A stretch of 64,000 nt of DNA from Parasponia andersonii. Taxonomy: Eukaryota > Streptophyta > Magnoliopsida > Rosales > Cannabaceae. This document shows, piece after piece, positions 25,201 through 36,696 of this stretch (its first letter is position 1; every line of letters starts with the position of its first letter). The notes under the pieces were generated by a model. That model was not told the origin of the DNA. It worked only from the letters and a program-made list of their open reading frames with translations, and did not search any database. Position numbers and translations under genes: made by a program. The DNA lies in the NCBI GenBank assembly GCA_002914805.1, contig JXTB01000322.1:147011-211010 (forward strand). Reading direction: 5' to 3'.

Positions 25201-26470
25201 AGAGTCCTAACTATAGCTCATGATATGTACAAATGAATGATAGTTCTTCCTCGACGACCGCTTTTCCACCTCAGCAAATATAGGGTGGCCACTGCTAGAG
25301 GACATTCAGTGCTATATTACATGCACATAGCCAAAACTATAACGCGTATAATAAAGATTAGCTTCTGATAGGCTACGAGTTCAAATTACATTCTCCACGC
25401 AATGCTAGCATAGCGATTTTGCAAATCTTGACATTCCATAACGGTTTCCGACTTGCGCCACCTATTCATTGTTAAACGAGGAGGACGACGATAGTGACAA
25501 TGATGAGGCTAGTTTCGGGTAGGGGATGAATAGTATTTAGGTAGTCATACTTTTGTGTAGTTATATTTATTTATTTTTTTAGATATTTAGGCAATATTTT
25601 GTGTTTGGGTTAGTAGGGCTAGCTATGTGCCAACCCCAGTTAGGATTTAGCTAGTTTTTCGTGATGTCCTTTCTCCCAAGCTAAGTATTATTCATACCTT
25701 ATGAGTAAATAAATAAAATAATAGACAATATTTTATGTTTATGTTGTTTAGTTAATACTATTGAGACAACAATTGGTGTCGTTTTTGGTGAGTATATGTT
25801 GCGACTGCTCTATGGTGGTAACCAACTAGTGACGACAATTTCATCAGTAGATCTACAATGACGACTTTGGAGACTATGGAGACAACAAAAATTGCTGCTA
25901 TAGACCTCTTATCCTATATATAGTTGCTAGGCAGCTAATAATAAGATATTGTATTTTTTTAGGCACATAATTGATTCTTAATTTGCTAAACACTACTTGT
26001 ATAACACTAAATTAGATTGATATCTCTACTGTACGATCAATTTAATCTTTTAATATAAATTTTTCTATCCTTATTTTAATCTTATGTCATTTGTCCAGTA
26101 TAATTTGTGTATGACATACTTAGCCCTAACATTCAAATCCAATGATCAAGTACCCAAATTAATCCTTTAAGATATATTGTTATTTTAACAAGTTACATAT
26201 TTTATATCTTTAATTATATATCCAAAAATTACGTCTTCCTAAATTACAAGTTGTAACATTGCCCACAATAGAATCTTACTCATTTGCAACTCTAATAAGA
26301 ATTCATATGGAGCATGACTCCTAATGATCAGCACATGATTGAGAGTGAAGCAGATCAATGACAATATGTTTCAATTAACTTGACAATTTCACAATTAAAA
26401 TCTTATTTTTTACCAAGTTTAATTCTAATAGATTAGAAAATTAATTTATTGTCGCCAAGATAAACTATCC

Positions 26471-26590
26471 TTACTAAAGTCTAGTCTAAGCATAAATAAA
26501 GTGCCAACTTTATTTATCATCCTCTATTCTTACTAAACTACCCTTAGAGTCTAGTCTAAACATAAATAAAGTGCCAACTTTATTTATCAA
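26471..26590. repeat. Two-unit tandem duplication with inverted repeat
   Basis: Two units about 70 bases apart share AGTCTAGTCTAA followed by CATAAATAAAGTGCCAACTT. Each contains the hairpin-forming AAATAAAGT-GCCA-ACTTTATTT. Confidence 0.85.
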
Positions 26591-26904
26591 CGCACTCAAC
26601 ATGATTAATCACAAGATAATTTTTATCTTTTAAATTTATATTTTTATTAAATAAATACGTATGATATAATTAATAGAGTCTTATTCAAATAATAATACGC
26701 AAGTAGTAATAACATGAAACTGTTCCTCAAAAACCAAAAGAAAAAAAAAACGTTAAAGTGTTATATATATAAAAGCCATATGCTTTTATGAGCTGTCTTC
26801 CATTATTTCCACATTTTTTCTTAAAATAACAATAAAAACAAGATAACCTTCAAACTCAATATTATTAATATAAGGGGAGTAGTGAAAAATATTTAACATG
26901 AGAT

Positions 26905-29900
26905 TTAAGAGCAACTAGGCATATGTGGAGGAGGTTCCCGCATGCTTGTTTCATTGGTTGGTCCATTCTTCACAATCAGCACTGCGTCCATTCCCCAACT
27001 CGAATGCCTTTCTAAATGACAGTGCATAAACCAAACTCCTGAAATTGTAATATATTTTGCTTATCAGTAATATATATTTTGCATAAATCAATTTTTACGA
27101 TAGATCCATCGTAGTATTATAGATGAAAACAAATAATTAAGTCAAATAAGAAATAACAATTTAAAAGAATGAAAAGGAATCTCTCAATATCGATCTCTAG
27201 TGTACCATATGTTGGATTATGTATTTCATCCCTAATCATTACTAGAATCTAGATTTTTTTTTTTGTAAACTATTATGGATATTTTATAATTCAATTTTCG
27301 AATCCACTAGTTATATAGTAATGGGCTTATTTAATCAATGAAAGAAATTCTTATTTTGATTAAAATAATAATAATACACGTAGTTTTTATAAATGTGTAA
27401 GAAGCTACGAAATAGAGGTAAAATATTTGCAGTCATTATTTTTACATTGAAACTACAAACGAAAAAGTAATATAGTCCCAAGAAGTTGTTTTGTTTTATT
27501 TTATTTTTTTCAGTAAAGAAATATGATATTAAGGTTGTAATTGCGCTTTCACAAACATAATTCTGTAGCGAAAAACATTTGCTGTCAAGAAACTAGATTT
27601 TTTTTCTGATAAAATGACTTTCTTCGTAAACAATTAATTCTATCAAAATACACATTCAAGTTAAAAAAACAAATGCTGCCAAAATATATTTATACGTGCC
27701 GATCAATTTTACTAAATGTATACATCTTTACAATAATTAATGGTGTTTCTTCACAGCAAAAACAAATCATCACAATAATGATGATGAGTAACAAATGCAA
27801 CTTTAAATCTAGCATTTCATGACACACTTTTTATTATTAAGACTGAATCAATTAATAAAAGAGGTTGTCAGTTAATACGAGGAGCAAATTGGGACCTCTA
27901 TTAATCATGTGTTTCTTGGTGCCCTTTAGTTTTTTTCTAATATGAGATAGCACTTACAGTACTGCATATATATAACGTAAAATTAAGAAAGATAGTTCAG
28001 ATTTACCAGGATTGTCTGCAAAAAATCTAACGGCAACCCAACCGGTTTTAGGAACTCCGATGGTATTAACCTCTGGGGGATCAACCAAATTGTAGGTGCT
28101 TGGGTCCGTGGTCTCATTGTAGTTCCCAAAACCATTTCCAACATTGTAAAAACTAAAACCATGAAGATGCATCGGGTGGTTCTCTGCGGTCAAAACATTA
28201 GTCCCTTGGAATACAATCTCAACTGGTTCACCATAATCAATCACCTTCACCTTTGTCCCTACAGTTGGGTGTAGTGTGTTGTTCCCTACATCTCCTGAGA
28301 AGTTGAAATAATATGGTGGACGAACGGGGAAGTCGGTGGTATAGACATTAGACAAATTCCTGCAGCAAGATGTTTTTTTTTTTTTTTTGGTGAGGGGGGA
28401 TAAATTTCTTGTGTATGATATATATAAGATGAACATTACTTAACAATTTTGTGCATTTGAATATATAAGGAATTTTACTTCACAGGTAGGAGAGACTACT
28501 CCAGCCTCGAGAAGCACAAGGTCAAAATTATTTTATTGATGTAGCTATGCTAGATATTAAATAGATGGCCAAATATTGGAGTTTCAATTTAAAAAGAAGT
28601 GGGGGCAGGTACTTTCATAGCTAGCATTTCTGAAGAAAATATACATGACTTTAACTTATAATAGTTTATCTTTATTAAAAAAAAATTATGTAAAACTAAT
28701 GCCAACTACCAAAGGATAACATATTACATTGAACATTATTAATAACGAAATATTTCGTGTATTTGATTAATGGAACACTACTTATATATAATAAATATAT
28801 ATATATATATATAAGCTATAAATTTAAAATTGTAAAACAGAGCAAGTACAGGTGAAAGCATTACGTACCATGGAATACAGAGAATGTATGTACATACCTG
28901 TAATAAGCTTGAAGTACATCAGTGGTAGGGATGTCAAAGCTGACATTGTTCATGCTAGCTGCTAGGCGATTACCATCAGGGCCATCACAGGAAGAATTAG
29001 AGCAAATAATGGTATTCACCGAAATAGTCACATAGAGACGTTGAGTCTCAGTAATGTTTTGAGGGACATTAATCGGGTACTCTTCCGTCGCCAACGCCCT
29101 AATTCGGCTGCTGAAATTGTAGGCGGCGATTCTATCGTCAATGGCCGGGAGTTGCGACGCATTAACCGGAGTCGTCGGGGCGGTGTAGTTGCCTTCGTAG
29201 CTGAGAATGGCCGAGGTGGTTGTGTTGTCGAATTCGGCGTCGGAGTCGAAGAAGGGACTGGAGAGCATGTAGTATTGGCTAAGAGACTGGTTGGCCGTGA
29301 GCAGAATGTCCATTGTTTGTCCTGGGGCTATCATTATGTAACTGGTGGTGACAGGCTTGATGTACGCGGCATCTTGGGCCACAACCGTCAGGTTGTGTTG
29401 GGCAATAGCGAAAAACATTTCCTCGTTCATGATTGCATTCACCACCCGGAGAAGATAGGTCTTTCCTTGTGTAACATTTAGGGTGTATATTGATTCTTGT
29501 GTAGAAGAAAATTTAGGACATGTTAGAATTAGATTGATGCAGGAGTAATGAACAGATATAATGATCATTAGAATATTACAGCCAATTTTGATATAGTTTG
29601 TGCTTGGTCTAGCGTTTTCTACTAACATATATGTCAAATGTTTTTTATTAGATTACATGTGATGTTTGGTTAATTTCTAATAAGGTAAGGAGATCGATCT
29701 AGATTTCGGGAAATGGAATCTTAGCTCTTAATTTGATAATGGGCTGAGGTCGCTAGTAACGAATTATTAATTTATTATGGTCACTTGTTAGATGATAAAA
29801 AACGTTAAGATTAGGCTTTTACGTCAGAAAGCACTTCAAAACTTAAAGTTTATTATATATATTATTTTGTTACCCCAAAAGTTCGTTATACTTTCTTATT

Positions 29901-31739
29901 AAAAAATATATATATACTTTAGCCTTCACTATAGTGAAAAGAAAATAGTCATGATGAGCACCAAGACAAAATTAATGGCCCTAATATATATATATATATA
30001 TATATATATAGTAGATATGATGATGTTTACCACTAGAGCAATTATATAAATTGCCGGGCCAGCCGTTGATGGTAAAAGCATCTGAGATGTTTGGATCTCC
30101 TCCGGTTGACAAGGCGTCTTCAATCAGCTCCATCACGTCTCCGTTGAACCATGAACCTATATATCAACAAAATAGTTGAACCATGAACCTATATATCAAC
30201 AAAATAGTTGAACCATGAACCTATATATCAACAAAATAGTTGAACCATGAAGACATCAAATCATATTCTTCTTACTTATAAATTTAAAGCATCATATTCT
30301 TCTTATTTATAAATTTAAAGAATCATATTCTTCTTATTTATAAATTTAGTGGATAAGATTCAAATCTTATATGCCCCTCTTAATTAACTCATTAATTAAT
30401 TAGAATTAATAAATTAACAATTTCTTAGAGACAGCTCAGTAGACTCCATCTTAATATAGTTGGATCCCATATGTAATTTTTTTTTTTTTTATATAGAATA
30501 AAAGCCATACGTAAGTTTTAGTTTTTGAGCTCAACACTAGTCACTATTTCAAACCCATATTTAAAGTATGGGACCATCTCTGGTTAAAAATTGATACAGC
30601 ATCATTTAAAGGGATTTTTTTCGGTGGCAAAAAGCAGTGTAAAAAAGTAGCAGTGTCTAGTTTGAAATAAAAAAAGTTGCAGTGTCATGTTTTTCAACAG
30701 TAAAAGTCTAAAAGGAAAGACACAGAGAAATGAAGGAGGTGAATATATACCAAGAACAATAGTTGGCTCCGCGTAAGGCTCGGGAAACGGATATGTTTTT
30801 CCACGTGGGGGCAAAATAACAATAGGGCCATGCACTGTGGCGCGTGACCAATCACTATGAGCGTGCCACCATAAAGTTCCTTCTTCGGTTGAAAATATAA
30901 CCTCGTAAGTGAAGTTTTTTCCTGCCTGAATGGGACACTGAGTAATGTTCTCGGGTCCATCTGACCATGGATTTCTTGGCTGTTTAACTCCATGCCTGTG
31001 TAAAATAAATATACTAAATTTACTTCCCAATACATGTCATCAGCTGTAAAAAGACTATATTTCTCTGATATAAACATCTTATGAAATGATCTAGTGACTT
31101 TAAAAAAGTTTCTATTTGGTAAATTTTTATTCAACTATTTTTTACTTTATTAATTTTGTATAAAAATAATGGTGTGATGTGTGGAATTTTATAACATTGA
31201 ACATTAGTGTAGTTACAAACCAAACTACACTATGACCACATCTATATTAATTAAAACTACACTGTGACCACATCTATATTAATTAAATGTAAGAGAGACA
31301 ATACGACTTCGTACCAATGAATAGTGACACCATATTTTCCTTCATTGTGAACGTTAATGAAAGCTGTGTCACCCCGGCGAACATGGATGGTTGGGCCTGG
31401 GAACGAACCATTCACAGTTAGCATGCTCTTCGTCGTGCAAAGCCTCGTAAAATTCGTCTCTCGCAACTGCAAGTCAATCGCGGCGGGTGATCATACGAAA
31501 TAAACAAATGAAATAAAATGAGAAGAAAATCTTAGATTTGCTTGGAAATTAAGATTACGCAAAACCAATCTTTATGCTAAACTGTATGCGTGTTGATATA
31601 AATGGACTAAGATATATATTCGATATATGTTTGTACTTACAAAGAAGGAATAATGATGGACGTTTTGAGCCATACAAATTAGTAGTAGTCCATCAAGGAC
31701 GAAGAACCAGAAAATGAAAACCATTTTTCTTGGTCCCAT
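26905..31739 (-). CDS. Laccase (multicopper oxidase), intact, seven exons
   Basis: Secreted plant laccase: it oxidises phenolic substrates such as monolignols or flavonoids while reducing O2 to water in the apoplast. Exons on the minus strand are 31641-31739, 31315-31466, 30751-30995, 30031-30156, 28898-29495, 28359-28007 and 27038-26905, all with GT/AG introns. They sum to 1707 bases, which is 568 residues and a stop, normal for the family. The start [20 protein letters not shown] is a signal peptide. Three cupredoxin domains are implied by the copper motifs: HWHG across the exon 2-3 junction, WWHAHS in exon 3, HPMHLHG in exon 6, and [12 protein letters not shown] in exon 7, where Met occupies the axial position of type-1 copper. 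NXS/T sites are frequent. A TATA box and a GA leader repeat lie upstream. I saw no in-frame stop in the exons as joined by these introns. The exact laccase subgroup and substrate cannot be settled here. Confidence 0.95.
30143..30250 (-). repeat. 32-bp minisatellite duplicating the intron 3 acceptor of laccase B
   Basis: Three full 32-bp units (starting 30143, 30175, 30207) plus a 12-base partial unit. Each full unit contains the polypyrimidine/AG acceptor (GATATATAG) and the first 14 bases of exon 4. The functional exon start is taken as 30156, because it alone leads into open exon 4. Identical acceptors are at 30188 and 30220. Confidence 0.95.
30260..30350. repeat. 31-bp minisatellite in laccase B intron 3
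   Basis: Three units starting with ATCATATTCTTCTTA at 30260, 30291 and 30322, directly beside the 32-bp array. Confidence 0.92.
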
Positions 31740-31786
31740 TTTGGCCACAATTTTAACAGGGCAAAAGGAAAAACAACACTAACTAG

Positions 31787-31788
<2 letters not shown>

Positions 31789-31836
<48 letters not shown>
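31789..31836 (-). repeat. (GA)24 tract in the laccase B leader
   Basis: 48 bases of pure CT on the plus strand, (GA)n on the coding strand. It lies 50 bases before the ATG and between it and the TATA box, so it is probably in the transcribed leader. GA repeats in plant leaders can bind BBR/BPC-type factors, but a role here is inference. Confidence 0.95.
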
Positions 31837-31838
<2 letters not shown>

Positions 31839-31894
31839 ACCTTTAATTAACTCCTTTTAATTTTTTCTTACTAAGGAAACGAGTGATCATGACA

Positions 31895-31902
31895 TATTTA
31901 TA
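31895..31902 (-). promoter_or_regulatory. TATA box of laccase B
   Basis: TATAAATA on the minus strand, 156 bases before the start codon. A start site about 30 bases downstream would give a leader of roughly 125 bases that includes the GA tract. Confidence 0.6.
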
Positions 31903-32826
31903 CACTCTTAATATTGAACTATTCAGATATATCATAGCTGGACTCCAACTACGAAGATCCTAGTAATATAAATAAAATGTACGTAACTACTAATCAAGAT
32001 TGATACAGAGCTATAGGACGTGTGTACGTCATGATTATTTAAGTGTTTGTTTTTAGGCTGAGAATGTATTTGAGCAAAGAATTTGAGCGTCGATATCCAA
32101 TCATTAATTCTTTAAAATGTCATACTGGTGCTATATTCAAACAAAAAAAAAAAAATTGAAATATCGTATTAATTTGGCCTCAATAACTTTGAATATCACG
32201 AGAAGGTACCTACCCAACTCCGTATGACATATGTATTAGACTGATCAGTAGATGTGACTACGATATTGACGCGCTTTTCAATTACTTTTTTTTTCCCCCA
32301 AATGAAGATCAATTCAAATGAAAAATGTGATTAATTGTCATTTATTTATTTCATTTCATTCATTAATAAATTCGGTGTGGGATTATTAATGAGACTAGAA
32401 GAATGAGAAGAATTCACATGGATGTCATTGTCAACTTTGTTAGGAAGTTTCTTGGAGTCGTATAATATCAGTTTCTCTCTTTGCATATCTTTTAAAAATT
32501 TTTCACTTAAAACAAACAAAAAAAAAAAAAAGCCTAATGATGAGATGTACATGAGATCATGTATAAAACAATCACTTTATTAAAAACAAGATTATCGACG
32601 CCAATAATATTCAACCATAATATTTTAATTAATATGATGAATTGGATCCACATAAATCATTATTATAATTGATGAGTGATAAATTGAATATAATGCTAAC
32701 ACTATATAATATCTCATAGCATTATTCTTTGTTAGAGAATCGAAAAATCTTTTTTGATGTGTATTAGTATTGGCAATAGTTATCAGCATAAACTCCTCAA
32801 TAATGGCAAATTATCGACATAATAGT
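31903..32826. other. Upstream region of laccase B
   Basis: No gene is recognised. The stretch runs from the TATA box to the solo LTR at 32827 and should contain the upstream promoter elements. Its last bases (ATAGT, 32822-32826) are the target duplication of that LTR. Confidence 0.6.
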
Positions 32827-35034
32827 TATCACGACCCAAAATTCAATATAGTGACTTTTAGTAATTTTGAGCGTAAATTAATACAAATAAAGAATTTTAC
32901 AAAATTCAGAGGAAATCGAGTATTTAGATTTTTCATTGTAGTCCTCGAACCATTAGAAACTCTATATAAAAAGAGAGTCAATCTTTAGTTTAGTTTATTA
33001 AGAAAGAGACACCAATTAAAATTCAAGAAAATATAGTTAAGTTATACAAAAACTTGGTTTATAAAAAATTTAGTGTCAATTAAATTAATTTCGCAAATCT
33101 TGAGTCAGAAAGTCTCAAAAATTAATTTACAGAGTTAGTTAAAATTTCAAGTACTTGAAACTTTGAAAATATACTCCTTGGAAACTATATTGTCCCATTT
33201 ATAAACCAAACCCTCAGATAGTAGTAAGAATGTCCTCATATGTTCACTTAGTAGAATCAATAAACTTGGCTAAACAGTTAAATATGAAATAGAATAGGAC
33301 AAGGGATTGGGACCAACCAAATAGGAATGAGAGTAAAATTGCAAATGTAGGCTAAGCGACTTACCTAGCCATCGATACGATTGACTTAGATGAACAATCA
33401 CCTGAAAGGAAAAGAAAGTAGAGTGTGAGCTCATAATCTTAATAAAGAAACTGCTACCTCATTTAAAAACCCTTTTTAGTGATGGAGAGTCTATATATGG
33501 TTAATTTAATTCAAAAATATCTTTTGCCAAAATCATATACATATATACATATATCTATTTCCAAAGATGATAATCTGTATAAGTAAATGCATATAAATAT
33601 ATATAGGAAAACATGATATCCCAAAAAAAAACTAATCAGTCCACAAACACATGACACAAATCCATTCAAATTCATGAGTTCACCATCTCTCATCAATGGA
33701 AACTAGAGTGTTAGCACTACGTGTACCATACAGCCTGCCTGATCCTAGCCTATAATCGGAGGGGCCACCCGTGTGTCGCCTACCAAATCTAGAGAGGCAA
33801 CTACATTGCTTACGCCTGTTAAATGGGGAAGTAATCAGAAGAAAAACCATGCGTGAGTTCACGAATTCTACACCGTCAGTAAGGCCATAGTGCCATACTG
33901 TAAAAACCCTATGATGCTAACCTGGTACTCATGTGTGATCCTATGATGCGTGTACTCTGAACTGATGTATAAAAATAACCATGTAATAATTTAAGTTCAA
34001 ATGATGCTCTAGTTTTTGATAAAATAATTAATTAAATTTTATAGAAAAATTGATAGCATAACAGCCCTATTTTAATGTATCCCAAAAGTAACCTATACTT
34101 AGAAAAGTCTCAGAGCAATCTAATATATAATTCATATCATTCAATTCCATCACAGATATTTAAAAGTTCTAAAATCAAGTTTATTCTCATATATTGTAGA
34201 AAATAAGTTTTATTTAAAACCGATATAAAAGAGAGGTAAGTGAATCTTTACCTCACTAGAATAGTGATACCATACTATGGAATCCTCAAGGTGTCGTTGG
34301 ACGATCGTTCAGAATGTCGGGGAACTAATTTTATGCCCTCAATCACTCACTTGGGAAAAATCAATCTCTCAACGGAGTTTCAAATCAAAAAGTAGACCTC
34401 TTTGTTGAATTCTTAATGTCTAAAATAATTAAGTTAGACATATAACTTGATCAATTTGGGTCCAAATCGACACTGGACTGGTATCACATAAAACTAGACA
34501 AAATTTAAACCGTTAAATATTATTTTTGTGCTCGTCACCAAATATACTCAATATATATATATATATATCAAACTTCTCTATTATCTGAGTACATTCTAAA
34601 AATGACATTAAAAATACGATCTAACGATCGGATAAAAAAAATAAAATCCAAGCTAAAAATACACAAAAATGGTAACTTTCAAACCGAGTAAAATAGGATT
34701 GTGAAAAATTTACTTTGAGGTTTCTCTCAACGATACAAATCTAACGAGCCCAAAAACATAGCCTAAAAATGATTCGGAACGGTGCCAAAAATCAAAGCTC
34801 CCTCACCTCACAGCTATTAATGGTGTTTTCTGGCGATATAGAGCTCAGCGACGACCGGGAATAGGTAGCGCAGCTTGCTGGCGACACAGAGAATCTTGTC
34901 AGTGGTTTGGCGGTTTGGATAATGGCTGGGTCAACTCTGACATTCCTTTGCCCATTTTCAGTCATGAATGAGAGAGAGAACGAAGGGGGGAGAGTGAGAT
35001 TGGTAGGGAGATGGACGAGAGGAAAAGAGAGAAT

Positions 35035-35081
<47 letters not shown>

Positions 35082-35144
35082 TAAGTTGTTTTTTATATTT
35101 TAGGTCAAATGGCCAAATTACCCTTAAAAAACTAGGTTATTATA
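32827..35144 (-). mobile_element. Solo LTR of the long-LTR retrotransposon family, copy 3
   Basis: Reverse-oriented relative of 4801-6731. The unit is bounded by ATAGT at 32822-32826 and ATAGT at 35145-35149, a perfect 5-bp target duplication. On the minus strand it has the opening CCTAGTTTTTTAAGGG, a (TA)n tract (about 35038-35076), the C/T-rich zone near 34970-35030 and an end in GGGTCGTGATA. It is 2.3 kb long and has no coding part. Its ends were fixed by the duplication and by alignment to copies 1 and 2. Fossil. Confidence 0.82.
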
Positions 35145-36396
35145 ATAGTAAATGTGTCGACAAAACTAACTATATCCAACGCATTCAAAGTGTTAAGAAA
35201 AAGTTAACGAATCCTAAATTTGAAGAAGTCATCCCTTTTGTTAACACAATTTTTGGAAAAAGGATTAGCAAACGTAACAGATCCAGAAAATTTATTTAGG
35301 AGGGACTTACATTGAAGAAAAAAAAGCTAAATTTGTTTTCTCCCTCCTTTTTTCCTGTTATATATTTTTTGCTTCTCTTTCTTCAACTTAACTTGTAATT
35401 TAGAAATTTGTAATTCATGAAGAATATAAAATGGTACTCTTAAAAGATATCTTAGTTAACGTAAACTAATATAGGATTAAAATTTTAAAATATGTCTAAT
35501 AAAAATTTATCCATAACAAGTGAGGGCAAAAAATTAAGTATTTCAAAATATTGTAAATAAAGTTTAGAAGTAAAATATTTCAATGGGATCATGTTAGGGG
35601 CAGTATAGTTTGTTTGTAAAATATGTTGATAAAACTTGTAATTTTGTAATCTTATAGGGGCAAATTAACTAAAATTTTCAAATATCAAGTTAAATATTAG
35701 ATTTCCAGAAAATCAGGAGGCATAAGCCCCATTTTGCTCTATTTATGTCGGCGAACTATAATTTCAAATTTTAAAAAAGAATGTTACACTTTGGAAACTC
35801 TAGCCAAAGTATATAGCTCTTTGCCGAAGTATTTTGAAATGCAGCAATTTTTACTTTTTAAAAAAAAAATTGCTAATGCTTCAAATGCATTGACAAAAGA
35901 TTTTGTAATAAAATTATTTTCACAATAAATTAAAATATTTATTTATAATAAACTTAGTTAATTAATTAAATTAAAAATATTAAATATTTGAAAATATTCT
36001 AAAGTTAGAAGTACATAAATTAAAACATTAAAATTATAGTAAATATATGATCCATAATAATAATAAATAACCCTAAACAAAGGATCGCTCAATAATACCA
36101 TTTTGCTATGGGGTTGCTCTAGTAAATTCTTTTTTCCGAGTTTTATTTACTTGATAGAATGATTGGCTAATTCTTAATACTCTTCCTTTTGTGCAGGTCC
36201 TTGCTCATATAATATTCCCTCAGCCAACCTGATTGTGCTTGACTGAATTGATGCTATTAAATCTGCCTCTATTAGATGTATAAAAGACCTATTATTTGAG
36301 GAGAAGCTATCAAAGTCTAGTATCTAGAGTTGTTCCAAATTCCTAAAGGTATTCCTGTTGAATTTCCCTTACTTTACATAGTCACATGTTATCTGA
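35145..36396. other. Intergenic AT-rich stretch
   Basis: No gene or named repeat was seen. Base composition becomes less AT-rich near 36170-36400, before the coding-like segment. Confidence 0.5.
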
Positions 36397-36696
36397 TGCA
36401 TATTCTACAAAATCAACGGTTCTCCATTAATACTAACCTCTCTCGCCGAGTTTGAGCGAAAATTTGTAGAAAATAATATTATGAAGCGTGATCCTCTTAA
36501 GTTTTCTTTTGACTCAGAAGAGACTAAGGCATGCCGTTTAGCTAGGTTAGCTGGAAAGAAACGTTCTAGTAAAGATACTGAAACAATATCAATTCCATCA
36601 AATGAGGACATGTTGACATCTAATATCGAGTCTTTCTTTCAATGGCTGACTGAAATAGAGCTGGAGCATTCCAAGAGAAAAAAATTTTTTGAGTAA
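36397..36696 (+). pseudogene. Unidentified exon-like open segment
   Basis: An open frame of 99 codons ends in TAA at 36694-36696, in otherwise stop-rich DNA. It has protein-like, charged composition: INGSPLILTSLAEFERKF, then a basic stretch near AGKKRSSKDTE, then an acidic-aromatic end IESFFQWLTEIELEHSKR. A Met lies at 36481. I do not recognise the family. With no visible neighbouring exons or promoter, a gene fragment, a retrocopy or the last exon of a small gene are all possible. It could also be chance. Confidence 0.3.

Larger units (their letters stand above)
24537..26904. other. Intergenic region downstream of laccase B
   Basis: No gene is recognised. It holds a short (AAG)n tract near 24728-24745, a segment (24790-25200) related to 40255-40625, and a 70-bp-period duplication (26471-26590). 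The remaining AT-rich DNA shows nothing that I can name. Confidence 0.6.

Noticed and set aside
29041-29481. 146-codon plus-strand open frame
   Set aside because: It lies entirely antisense to laccase exon 5 and has no recognisable protein features of its own.
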